Shown here piece by piece: positions 8,072-16,183 of a stretch of 64,000 nt of DNA; the first letter of the stretch is position 1; each line of letters begins with the position of its first letter. The stretch comes from DASVTR01 sp036387475. Its GTDB lineage: Bacteria; Acidobacteriota; Blastocatellia; Pyrinomonadales; Pyrinomonadaceae. The translations under genes were made by a program, and so were the position numbers. The notes under the pieces are model-generated. The model searched no databases, was not told where the DNA came from, and saw nothing but the letters and a program-made list of their open reading frames with translations. The stretch spans positions 62,001 to 126,000 of the forward strand of contig DASVTR010000016.1 of assembly GCA_036387475.1 (NCBI GenBank), in the 5' to 3' direction.

Positions 8072-8935
8072 TTATGATGAGGCAGCGCCGAGCAGATATT
8101 TCTCGCCGGTCGGGGCAGCAGTTCCGCCCTGCGGCTCAAGCGTGATGGCAAAGGCCGTAGCGCCACGCGCGTGGGCGGGAACCTGGTCGTGCATCTCGAC
8201 GTGACCCTTCGCGTCGGGCTTAAAAACTCCGCCGGGAACAGGCTTTCCTTCGGCGATGAACCAGATTTGATAATCCTTTCCGGCGGGCGCGGGCGGCAAC
8301 TCGTCCGCAATCATCATCGCCGCGCCAGATTTATTGTAAGCCAGCCGCGCATGTGCGCGCGGGGCCATCTCCGTGCCGGTCAGGGTGGCGAGGCGCGTGT
8401 CAGGCGCGGTAAACATCTTGCTGATTTCCTGCTCGCGATTAAGTTGCTCCTGCGTCGTCTGCAAATCTCTGTTGAGACGCACCATCTCTGCCTGCATAGC
8501 ACGGTTTCGATTCCAAAGCATGATGAGCGAGATACTGAAGGCGACGAAGGCCAGCGATGCTGCGAGAGCGCCAAATTGCTGCATCGTGCTCCAACGAGTG
8601 CGCGCCCTTTCAGGCATCTTGACGACGTTTGTCGCTGCGGGAGTTGTCTGGCTTGCAGACTCTTCAACAGCAACGCTGCGACGCTGCGTCGCGTCATCAA
8701 TAGACTTGGCCTGCGTCGTACGGATGCTTTCAAGCAGACGAGAGCGCAGCGCGGGCGGCGGCTCGACGCGCGGGGCAGAATAGGCGAGCGCCGCACTGGT
8801 ATCGAGCCACTGGGCCAACTCTGCGCGACAGTCAGCGCACGTCGCAAGATGACTTTCCAGCGCGCGTGCTTCGCCCGCGTCCAGTGCGCCGAGCGCGTGC
8901 TCTGCCAGCATCTCCTTGTATTCTTCGTGCGTCAT
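8072..8935 (-). CDS. RskA-like anti-sigma factor
   Basis: A protein of about 287 residues; ATG at 8933-8935 is taken over the adjacent TTG. The N-terminus has the zinc-binding anti-sigma motif, HALGALDAGE followed by ESHLATCADC (HxxxCxxC). One membrane span lies near residues 130-150 (AALAASLAFVAFSISLIMLW). The periplasmic part is the RskA domain (TGTEMAPRAHARLAYN, DYQIWFIAEGKPVPGGVF, ITLEPQGG). It should hold the neighbouring sigma factor at the membrane and release it on proteolysis; this is known for the family and inferred here. The sigma gene lies just upstream on the same strand. Confidence 0.9.
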   Translation of the reverse strand: MTHEEYKEMLAEHALGALDAGEARALESHLATCADCRAELAQWLDTSAALAYSAPRVEPPPALRSRLLESIRTTQAKSIDDATQRRSVAVEESASQTTPAATNVVKMPERARTRWSTMQQFGALAASLAFVAFSISLIMLWNRNRAMQAEMVRLNRDLQTTQEQLNREQEISKMFTAPDTRLATLTGTEMAPRAHARLAYNKSGAAMMIADELPPAPAGKDYQIWFIAEGKPVPGGVFKPDAKGHVEMHDQVPAHARGATAFAITLEPQGGTAAPTGEKYLLGAASS

Positions 8936-9019
8936 CAAAAAAATTCGGCTTGCCTGTTTGCAGCCTTCGCCTTCTGTCTGACGAAGGTTCTCCCGCTTGT
9001 TTGCTTCGATGTGCGAAGC

Positions 9020-9646
9020 TTAAAAAAAGTTCTTCTGTTTGTCTCCCAAAAGCTCGCGGAGCTTAATCATCCCGGAGCGCATGCGCGTCTTCACCGTGCC
9101 GAGAGGCGCGTTTAGCCTGGCGGCTATTTCCGTCTGTGTCAGACCTTCAAAGTAGGCCAAAAGCAGCGTGCGTCGTTGCTCTTCGGGGAGTTCTGCGAGC
9201 GCACTGCGGACGACCGCGCTCTGCTCAGACTTAATAGCCTCTGTCTCCGCGTCAGTCCACTCTTCGGGCGCGTCGCGCGTCGCTTCCGTCGCCGTCCGCT
9301 CGCGTGAACTAAGCTGGCGCAGGCGGTCTATCGAGCGGCTGCGCGAGAGCGTGACGAGCCAAGTAAAGGGCCGCCCGCGCGTCTCGTCAAAATCCGAAGC
9401 CTTGTTCCAAACCTGTATGAAGACATCCTGCAAAATGTCTTCAGCCTCGGACTGGCTGTGTAATATACGAAGGATGAGACTAAAAAGGATGGACTTATAG
9501 CGATCATAGAGCGAGGCCAAAGCCACTTCATCCCCGCCAGCGATCTGTCGGAGAAGCTCTGCATCTGTGATTGGCGCTTGTTCGGGATTCAAAGGAACAG
9601 CAGGAGTCAGAAGCCAGGAGTCAGAATTCAGAATAAGAGGCGGCAA
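9020..9646 (-). CDS. ECF RNA polymerase sigma factor, SigK-like
   Basis: Up to 208 residues. Region 2 is ALASLYDRYKSILFSLILRI followed by AEDILQDVFIQVW and PFTWLVTLSRSRSIDRLR; region 4 is ELPEEQRRTLLLAYFEGLTQ followed by TEIAARLNAPLGTVKTRMRSG. It lacks the long non-conserved region of housekeeping sigmas. The longest frame begins at a TTG inside a heptad repeat, so about the first 20 residues are doubtful; the conserved part begins near ITDAELLRQIAGGD, and a TTG near 9589 is an alternative start. It forms a cassette with the RskA-like anti-sigma and the fasciclin gene. Confidence 0.9.
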   Translation of the reverse strand: MPPLILNSDSWLLTPAVPLNPEQAPITDAELLRQIAGGDEVALASLYDRYKSILFSLILRILHSQSEAEDILQDVFIQVWNKASDFDETRGRPFTWLVTLSRSRSIDRLRQLSSRERTATEATRDAPEEWTDAETEAIKSEQSAVVRSALAELPEEQRRTLLLAYFEGLTQTEIAARLNAPLGTVKTRMRSGMIKLRELLGDKQKNFF

Positions 9647-9690
9647 CCCGCTTTATTTGATTTTCTTTTCTTCTGACTCCTGAATTCTGC
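9600..9690. repeat. Heptad inverted repeat (AGGAGTC type)
   Basis: Left arm reads as heptads AGGAGTC, AGAAGCC, AGGAGTC, AGAATTC. Right arm at 9670-9690 is the complement (TTCTGAC, TCCTGAA, TTCTGC). The centre (AATAAGAGGCGGCAACCCGC) resembles the centres of the elements at 31329 and 63517. It overlaps the 5' end of the sigma-factor reading frame and the 3' flank of that intergenic space before the aldolase gene. Confidence 0.8.
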
Positions 9691-9692
9691 TT

Positions 9693-10796
9693 TTAAGCGA
9701 TTGTGATGTCCGGCGACAGGTATACGTCCTGAATCGCGTTCAAGAGTGCGATGCCTTCCTGCATCGGACGCTGGAAAGCCTTGCGGCCTGAAATCAAGCC
9801 CATCCCGCCGCCGCGCTTGTTGATGACGGCGGTGCGAATGGCTTCCTGCATGTCTGTCGCGCCCTTCGATTCGCCGCCGGAGTTAATCAAACCGCAGCGG
9901 CCCATGTAGCAATTGGCGACCTGATAACGCACGAGGTCAATCGGATTATCCGTCGTCAGCTTTTCATAAATCAGCTTGCTCGTCTTGCCGTAGGGCGCAT
10001 CCTTAGAGAGATTGAGCGTGTTGTAGCCGCCGTTGCGCTCCGGCAATTTCTGCTTGATGATGTCGGCCTGAATCGTGACGCCAAGGTGATTAGCTTGCCC
10101 CGTCAAATCGGCGGAGGCGTGCATGTCGCCGTCTTTCGCCTTAAACGCAGAGTTGCGCAGGTAACACCAGAGAATCGTCGCCATCCCAATCTCGTGCGCG
10201 TAGGCGAAAGCCTCGCTGACTTCCGTAATCTGCCGCGTTGACTCCTCAGAGCCAAAGTAGATGGTTGCACCGACCGCGACCGCGCCCATGTCGCGCGCCT
10301 CATCAATTGTGCCAAACATGACCTGGTCGAATTTATTCGGATAGGTCAAAAGCTCGTTATGATTGATTTTCACGACGAAGGGAATCTTGTGCGCGTATTT
10401 ACGCGCGACGAGTCCGAGCACGCCAAAGGTCGAAGCGACGGCGTTGCAGCCGCCTTCAATCGCCAGCCGAACGATGTTCTCAGGGTCGAAGTATTGCGGG
10501 TTTGGCGCGAAACTCGCTCCGGCGCTGTGCTCTATGCCCTGGTCAACCGGCAAGATAGAAAGATAGCCAGTGCCCCTCAGACGCCCATTGTCAAAGAGCG
10601 TTTGCAGTGAGCGCAGCACCGCCGGATTGCGGTCGCTGTGCGCCCATACGCGGTCTACGAAGTCTGGGCCGGGCACTTGCAATTGGTCTTTGGGAATTGC
10701 CTGCGACGTATGGTCGAGCAAAGTCCGCGCGTCCTGGCCCAGCAGTTCTTCAATCCCGCCCAGGGAAGTATCCGCGCGCTTGAGTTCGGTAGCCAT
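9693..10796 (-). CDS. fbaB: Class I fructose-bisphosphate aldolase (FbaB/DhnA type)
   Basis: A protein of 367 residues. Conserved blocks: GYLSILPVDQGIEHSAG, FDPENIVRLAIEGGCNAVAS, FVVKINHNELL (candidate Schiff-base region), GAVAVGATIYFGSEES and a C-terminal GLISGRKAFQRP. This is the archaeal/bacterial class I aldolase family, which interconverts fructose 1,6-bisphosphate with dihydroxyacetone phosphate and glyceraldehyde 3-phosphate in the cytoplasm. ATG at 10794-10796 with a strong AGGAGGG. An extended -10 promoter lies about 70 bp upstream. Transcribed alone. Confidence 0.9.
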   Translation of the reverse strand: MATELKRADTSLGGIEELLGQDARTLLDHTSQAIPKDQLQVPGPDFVDRVWAHSDRNPAVLRSLQTLFDNGRLRGTGYLSILPVDQGIEHSAGASFAPNPQYFDPENIVRLAIEGGCNAVASTFGVLGLVARKYAHKIPFVVKINHNELLTYPNKFDQVMFGTIDEARDMGAVAVGATIYFGSEESTRQITEVSEAFAYAHEIGMATILWCYLRNSAFKAKDGDMHASADLTGQANHLGVTIQADIIKQKLPERNGGYNTLNLSKDAPYGKTSKLIYEKLTTDNPIDLVRYQVANCYMGRCGLINSGGESKGATDMQEAIRTAVINKRGGGMGLISGRKAFQRPMQEGIALLNAIQDVYLSPDITIA

Positions 10797-10861
10797 GTTT
10801 TAAATCCCTCCTGATAACGATAATGCTTGCGTCTGATGTTATTGGTCAAGCGAGGCACGGG

Positions 10862-10870
10862 ATTATAGCA
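10862..10870 (-). promoter_or_regulatory. Extended -10 promoter of fbaB
   Basis: On the minus strand TGC followed directly by TATAAT, an extended -10 box with a perfect hexamer. No good -35 is seen. It sits about 65 bp upstream of the aldolase ATG. Confidence 0.55.
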
Positions 10871-10946
10871 CACGGGCGCAGCCTAAACCGTAGCGCATAA
10901 AGGCGCACGGCCATCAAGATGAGCCTTCGGTGCATCCATTTTGGGC

Positions 10947-10975
10947 TTGCGCTTAACTGTTAATTATTCTACAAT
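10947..10975 (+). promoter_or_regulatory. Sigma-70-like promoter of the DUF3857 gene
   Basis: TTGCGC, exact 17-bp spacer, TACAAT. The spacer contains the dyad TTAACTGTTAA. The start codon of the first transglutaminase-like gene is about 110 bp downstream. The divergent gap 10797-11086 therefore holds promoters for both flanking genes. Confidence 0.5.
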
Positions 10976-11086
10976 CCGCCGTTCGCTGCCCGACCAGCGC
11001 GCTGCCGCTGCTCTACGCTTAATCCCATCACGGATAAGCCCAGACCTAGACCCAACGCTAGTTCCTGCTCAGAGAGGTTTTGCCCC

Positions 11087-13120
11087 ATGAAGTTCCCTCG
11101 CACCTGTGTACCCTTCTTCTACATCCTTGTCCTTTTGGTTTTCACTGCTACGACGGCCCTTGCGGGCGATAATGTCTGGAAGCCGATTGACCCTGCTGAA
11201 TTGGCTTTGAAAGCGCCGGTGGTTGAAAAGGACGCTGACGCCGAAGCCCTCTTCTGGGAAGTACGCCTCGAAGACAAAGACGAATATCAGGGCGACCTGG
11301 TTTTTCAGCACTACATACGCATTAAGGTCTTCACAGAGCGAGGCCGCGAATCCCAGAGCAAGATAGACATTCCCTTCGGCAAATTCTACGGCAGCAATAT
11401 CAAGATTAAAGACATTGCCGGGCGCACAGTTAAAGCGGACGGCACAATTGTCGAACTCAAAAAGGAAGACATCTTCGAGCGGACGGTCGCGCGTGCGAGC
11501 GGCGTCAAAGCGCAGGCCAAATCCTTTGCGATGCCGAGCGTCGAACCGGGCGCAATCATCGAGTATCGCTGGCGAGAGGTGCGCAGTAACCAGTCTGCCA
11601 ATTACGTTCGGCTACAGTTTCAGCGCGACATCCCCGCACAAAACATTACCTATTACATCAAGCCGCTTCCCGGCTCGATGATGCACTACGAGCCTTTCCA
11701 GATGGAGAACAACGGCTTTCAGAAAGACAAAAACGGTTTCCATAAAATGACCGTTACCAACGTGCCGGCCTATCACGAAGAGCCGCGCATGCCGCCCGAA
11801 GATTCCGTCCGCCGTTGGATGCTCGTTTACTACACACGCATGGACCTCAGCAGAATCCCCTTGCTCTACTGGCAACTGTGGGGTTCTATCATCGCGGAAG
11901 TCCACAAGTCGGATTTGAAGGTCAACGACGACGTAAAACGCGCGGTTGCAGAGGCCGTCGGCAGCGAGACCGTGCCGGAGAAGAAACTGGAACGCATCTT
12001 CAACTACGTTCGCTCTCGCATCAAGAATATCTACGACGACGCTTCCGGCCTCACGGCGGAAGAACGCGCTAAGGTGAAGACCAACAAATCGCCCGCCGAC
12101 ACGCTCAAGCGCGCGCAAGGCACAAGCGAAGACGTTGACATGCTCTTCGCCACGATGGCTATTGCTGCCGGTTTCGACGCGCGCGTGGTCGAGATGGCTG
12201 ATCGCAGCAACGTCTTCTTCAACATCAATTTCGCCAACGGTTATTTTATGCGCCTGCACGCCATCGCCGTGAAGATGGGCGAGAATTGGAACTTCTACGA
12301 CCCGTCGAGCGCTTATGTCCCCTTCGGCATGCTGGCGTGGAAGAAAGAGGGCCAGCAGGGACTCGTGCTCGACGCGAAGAGTTCAGAGTTTGTCACAACG
12401 CCGCTCTCGCCGCCGGAAAAGTCTAAGGAAAAAAGAACGGCCAAGCTGACTCTCAGCGAAGACGGAACGCTTGAGGGCGACGTGCGAATGGAATATCACG
12501 GGCAGGCTGCCGCAGATAAAAAAGAGTATAACGATGATGATTCGCCGACCGAGCGCGAGACGACTTTGCAGGAGCTAATCAAGGCGCAGATGAGCACCGC
12601 CGAAGTTTCACAAATCAGCATCGAGAATACGACCGACCCGGTCAAGCCTTTTGTTTATGCTTTTCATATACGCGTTCCCGGCTATGCGCAGCGCACTGGA
12701 AAACGTCTTTTTCTTCAACCCGCTTTCTTCCAGCACGGACACAGCCCGCTCTTCCCGACCAGCACGCGGCTGCACCCGATTTACTTCAGCTACCCCTGGT
12801 CGGAAGAAGACGAAGTGACTATCGACCTGCCAGCCGGATTCACCCTCGACAACCCGGATGCGCCAGCGCCGCTTAGCGCTAACGAACTGAGCCGCTACGA
12901 AGTGAAGATTATGACGACCAAAGATCAACGCAAGTTGGTCTACAAGCGCAACTTCTTTTTCGGCGGCGGCGGCAAAGACATGAGCCGTCTTTATTATCCC
13001 GCCACCTCCTACGGTCAATTGAAGACCTACTTCGATATGCTTCATAAACGGGATAGCCACACCATCACGCTCAAGCAGGAAACAACAGCCGCTACTACTA
13101 CTACTGCTCCGGCACAATAA
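11087..13120 (+). CDS. Exported DUF3857/transglutaminase-like protein lacking the catalytic Cys
   Basis: A protein of 677 residues. Signal peptide at 1-27 (FFYILVLLVFTATTALAG). Residues about 50-260 form a DUF3857 domain; 270-420 a transglutaminase-like domain; the rest is beta-rich (DUF2569-like) to a low-complexity end. The family's catalytic Cys, in the context GDC-D in the downstream paralogue, is here Ser in GTSED, while His (MRLHAIAVKM) and Asp (FYDPSSA) are kept. It is therefore either inactive, a Ser variant, or a structural partner. It forms a tandem pair with the gene at 13191. Function of the family is unknown. Confidence 0.85.
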   Translation: MKFPRTCVPFFYILVLLVFTATTALAGDNVWKPIDPAELALKAPVVEKDADAEALFWEVRLEDKDEYQGDLVFQHYIRIKVFTERGRESQSKIDIPFGKFYGSNIKIKDIAGRTVKADGTIVELKKEDIFERTVARASGVKAQAKSFAMPSVEPGAIIEYRWREVRSNQSANYVRLQFQRDIPAQNITYYIKPLPGSMMHYEPFQMENNGFQKDKNGFHKMTVTNVPAYHEEPRMPPEDSVRRWMLVYYTRMDLSRIPLLYWQLWGSIIAEVHKSDLKVNDDVKRAVAEAVGSETVPEKKLERIFNYVRSRIKNIYDDASGLTAEERAKVKTNKSPADTLKRAQGTSEDVDMLFATMAIAAGFDARVVEMADRSNVFFNINFANGYFMRLHAIAVKMGENWNFYDPSSAYVPFGMLAWKKEGQQGLVLDAKSSEFVTTPLSPPEKSKEKRTAKLTLSEDGTLEGDVRMEYHGQAAADKKEYNDDDSPTERETTLQELIKAQMSTAEVSQISIENTTDPVKPFVYAFHIRVPGYAQRTGKRLFLQPAFFQHGHSPLFPTSTRLHPIYFSYPWSEEDEVTIDLPAGFTLDNPDAPAPLSANELSRYEVKIMTTKDQRKLVYKRNFFFGGGGKDMSRLYYPATSYGQLKTYFDMLHKRDSHTITLKQETTAATTTTAPAQ

Positions 13121-13190
13121 GGGCTATAGTGGCTCGGCAGAAACGTTGGCAGGCTCGCGCCCCATGAGCGCGAGAGAGGATGAGACCGAA

Positions 13191-15152
13191 ATGTTTTACC
13201 GTTTAATCGGCTGTTGCTTCGCTCTTGTGCTGGCAATCGCTTCGCCTGCGCTCGCAAGCGTTGATGATGCTCCTTCGTGGTTGCAGCAGGCGGCGCAGCA
13301 GAAAGCCCCTGCCTACGACAAAAGCGTCACGGCCATCGTGTTGCTCAACGAAGCGACCGTGACCGTCAACGAAGATGGCCGCATCACAACCGTCAACACC
13401 TACGCCGTCCGCATTCTCAAGCGCGAAGGACGCAGTGAGGCCGTCGCAGCCGAGCCTTACGATACCGCCAGCGGCAAAGTGCGCGAGATGAAGGCCTGGC
13501 TGATTCGCGCGGACGGAGTTGTCAAGCGCTACGGCAAGGATGAAACTTTAGACCTCTCTGCCTCTAAGAACGACGTTTACAACGAGGCTCGCGTTAAGCT
13601 CATCAGCGCCGAAGCGGAAGCGGACGCCGGAGCGGTCTTCGGCTATCAGACGATTACGGAAAGCCGCTCCGACTATAATCAGGACAAGTGGAGCTTTCAG
13701 GATCGACTGCCGACCCTGCTCTCGCGCTATACGCTCGTGCTCCCCAATAACTGGCGCGCGACGAGCGTCACTTTCAACCATGCGCCCGTTGAGCCGAGCG
13801 TGGCGGGCACGTCTTACACTTGGGAGTTGCGCAATCTTCCGCCGATTGAAGACGAGCCTGCCAGCCCCTCTGTCACGAACCTTGCGCCGCGCCTAGCCAT
13901 CAACTTCGCCCCGCCGACAGGCACAGCCACAGCCATCCCGACCTACAGCAACTGGGCTGAAGTCTCGCGCTGGTATAGCCAGTTGAGCGACCCGCAATCC
14001 AACGCCGACGAAGCAATCGCGGCCAAAGCGCGCTCATTGACGGCTAACTGCAAAACCGAGCTGGAAAAGATTCAGGCGATTGGCCGCTTCGTTCAAAATC
14101 TACAGTACATCTCGATACAGATTGGCGTCGGTCGCTATCGTCCGCACTCCGCCACGGAAGTCTTCAGCAAGTCTTACGGCGATTGCAAAGACAAAGCCAA
14201 TTTGATGCGCGCGATGCTCAAGACCGTCAACATCTCATCCTATCCTGTCTTAATCTATGCGGGCGACCCGACCTACGTTCGTGAAGAATGGGCCTCGCCC
14301 GGACAGTTCAACCATTGCATCATCGCCATCAAGGTCGGCGATGAGACGCTCTCTCCGACCGTCATTAATCATCCATCGCTCGGTCGGCTCTTGATGTTCG
14401 ATGCGACCGACGACGATACGCCCGTCGGCGATTTGCCTGACCACGAGCAGGGCAGCTTTGCCCTGATTGCCGCCGGAGAGGCCGGGGCGCTCTTGCGTAT
14501 GCCGAGCACGCCGCCCGAAGCCAACCGCCTTGAGCGGCAGGCCGAAGTAACCTTGACGCCCGAAGGAGCGATCACCGCCAGCCTCAGCGAAAGGTCAATC
14601 GGCCAATCGGCGGTCGAAGAGCGCCGCGCCTTTCGTCATCTCTCGCGCCCCGAATACAACCAACTGATAGAAGCCTGGATTACGCGCGGCGCGACTGGCG
14701 CTAAGCTCTCGAAGGTCGAGCCGTCCGACAGTAGCGCGGAAGGCCGCTTCGCGCTCGACGTTGAATTCACCGCCGGTGCTTACGCTCAATTAATGCAGGA
14801 GCGCCTGCTCGTCTTCAAGCCCGCCATCGTCTCGCGCCGCGAATCGCTCTTTCTCACCAAGGGAACGCGCACGCACCCTGTCGTCCTGGACTCGCACGCT
14901 TACGCCGAGACCGTCCGCATCAAACTCCCCGCAGGCTTCGAGGTAGATGAACTGCCCGACGCGCTGAAACTCGACACACCCTTCGGCACATACGCCTCGA
15001 CCTACGAAGTGAAAGACAATCAACTCGTCTTCACGCGTACCATGACGCAGCGCGCCGCGACGATTCCGGCGGCGCAATACGCGGCTGTGCGCAACTTCTA
15101 CGAGCGCATCCGCGCCGCTGAACAAGCGCCCGTCGTGCTGGCGAAAAAATAA
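13191..15152 (+). CDS. Exported DUF3857/transglutaminase-like protein
   Basis: A protein of 653 residues from the ATG at 13191, chosen because a signal peptide follows at once (FYRLIGCCFALVLAIASPALA); an in-frame ATG at 13146 would bury it. Domains: DUF3857 (about 40-230), transglutaminase core (about 255-420) with the full triad, Cys in SYGDCKDKANLM, His in FNHCIIAIKV, Asp in LMFDATDDDT, then a beta-rich C-terminal domain. It is likely periplasmic and could crosslink or hydrolyse peptide amides, but no substrate is known. It starts 70 bp after its Cys-less paralogue, so the two are probably cotranscribed. Confidence 0.88.
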   Translation: MFYRLIGCCFALVLAIASPALASVDDAPSWLQQAAQQKAPAYDKSVTAIVLLNEATVTVNEDGRITTVNTYAVRILKREGRSEAVAAEPYDTASGKVREMKAWLIRADGVVKRYGKDETLDLSASKNDVYNEARVKLISAEAEADAGAVFGYQTITESRSDYNQDKWSFQDRLPTLLSRYTLVLPNNWRATSVTFNHAPVEPSVAGTSYTWELRNLPPIEDEPASPSVTNLAPRLAINFAPPTGTATAIPTYSNWAEVSRWYSQLSDPQSNADEAIAAKARSLTANCKTELEKIQAIGRFVQNLQYISIQIGVGRYRPHSATEVFSKSYGDCKDKANLMRAMLKTVNISSYPVLIYAGDPTYVREEWASPGQFNHCIIAIKVGDETLSPTVINHPSLGRLLMFDATDDDTPVGDLPDHEQGSFALIAAGEAGALLRMPSTPPEANRLERQAEVTLTPEGAITASLSERSIGQSAVEERRAFRHLSRPEYNQLIEAWITRGATGAKLSKVEPSDSSAEGRFALDVEFTAGAYAQLMQERLLVFKPAIVSRRESLFLTKGTRTHPVVLDSHAYAETVRIKLPAGFEVDELPDALKLDTPFGTYASTYEVKDNQLVFTRTMTQRAATIPAAQYAAVRNFYERIRAAEQAPVVLAKK

Positions 15153-15162
15153 CGAGTCAGTT

Positions 15163-15205
15163 CATCCGGCTCGCAGCGTTATTGGCGCATCCGGCTCGCG
15201 GCGTT
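15163..15205. repeat. Two-copy direct repeat, 25-bp period
   Basis: CATCCGGCTCGCAGCGTT at 15163 and CATCCGGCTCGCGGCGTT at 15188 differ at one base. It fills the gap between the convergent transglutaminase-like and pabC-like genes. Confidence 0.6.
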
Positions 15206-15211
15206 GGCAGG

Positions 15212-16066
15212 TTATTCGACGCGAAGAGTTAGCTGGCGAAAAGCTTCGTGCATCCTGAGAGCGACGCTGCCGACGGCGACCGTGTAGCGGTGAAAATCGA
15301 ACGTCGTGACGATTGAGACGCCCAATCCGGCGGAAGTGAGAAAGATTTCATCTGCGTCGCCGAGGTGCGACAAATCGTAGACGCCTTCGATTGCCGGGAT
15401 GGAGAGTTCGTGAGCCAATTCGATAACGCGTGCGCGCGTTGTCCCGGCCAGCGCGCCGGTTGAAAGCGCTGGCGTGTGAATCGTGCCGTCCGTCACCCAG
15501 AAGAGATTAGCCGTCGTCGCCGAAACGACTTCGCCTCGCTCGTTGAGCGTGACGGCTTCATTAAAATCACGCGCGCGTGCTTCCTCCCAAGCCATTATGT
15601 GCTCAAGATAGTTGACGCTTTTGACGCCGACGAGCGGCGAGAGCGTGTTGAGGCGATAGGGCGAGACGGTCAACGCCAGACCTTCGTCGCCCGCAACGCG
15701 CGCGTCTCCCGTCATTATCAACAAATCTGTCTGCGCCGCGTCCTCCTCTTCGATTTCCCAGACGCCGCGCCCGGTTTTCGCCAGCAACGTTAATCGCGCA
15801 CGTCCCCTTTCCAAATCGTTTGCGGCAATCAGCCGACAGAGCGAATCTCGCACAATTGTTTCGTCCAGATTGCCGACATCGACGAGAGTGCGCGCGGCGT
15901 GTTCCATCAGCCGCCGCCAGTGCGCGTCCCATAGAAACGGCTCAGAATTGTAGACGGCGAGCGTCGTAAAGACCCCGCGCCCGTAGAGCGTGGCGGCAGT
16001 GACAACATGGCCGCGCGCTTTCGCCGCCTCAAGCAAGCGCCGATTGTAGATAATACGCGAGTGCAT
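15212..16066 (-). CDS. pabC: Class IV aminotransferase-fold lyase, probable aminodeoxychorismate lyase
   Basis: A protein of 284 residues. PLP fold-type IV features: TLYGRGVFTTLAVYNSEPFLW near the N-terminus, the candidate PLP Lys in VGVKSVNYLEHIMAWEEA, and the ERGEVVSATTANLFWV and GALAGTTRARVIELA phosphate-binding blocks. The class includes branched-chain aminotransferase, D-amino acid transaminase and 4-amino-4-deoxychorismate lyase. Its position directly after a pabB-type gene on the same strand argues for the lyase, which makes p-aminobenzoate for folate. Assignment within class IV is by context. ATG at 16064-16066. Confidence 0.8.
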   Translation of the reverse strand: MHSRIIYNRRLLEAAKARGHVVTAATLYGRGVFTTLAVYNSEPFLWDAHWRRLMEHAARTLVDVGNLDETIVRDSLCRLIAANDLERGRARLTLLAKTGRGVWEIEEEDAAQTDLLIMTGDARVAGDEGLALTVSPYRLNTLSPLVGVKSVNYLEHIMAWEEARARDFNEAVTLNERGEVVSATTANLFWVTDGTIHTPALSTGALAGTTRARVIELAHELSIPAIEGVYDLSHLGDADEIFLTSAGLGVSIVTTFDFHRYTVAVGSVALRMHEAFRQLTLRVE

Positions 16067-16183
16067 GCGCTCTTTTCTGCGCGTAGCGATTCAGTTAAGC
16101 CTTCAAACACGCGCGCCGAAGAATACATGAAAAAGGTGGACTGCAACAGACTGAAGGCCGTCGCCACGCGCTTCTCGTCAACG

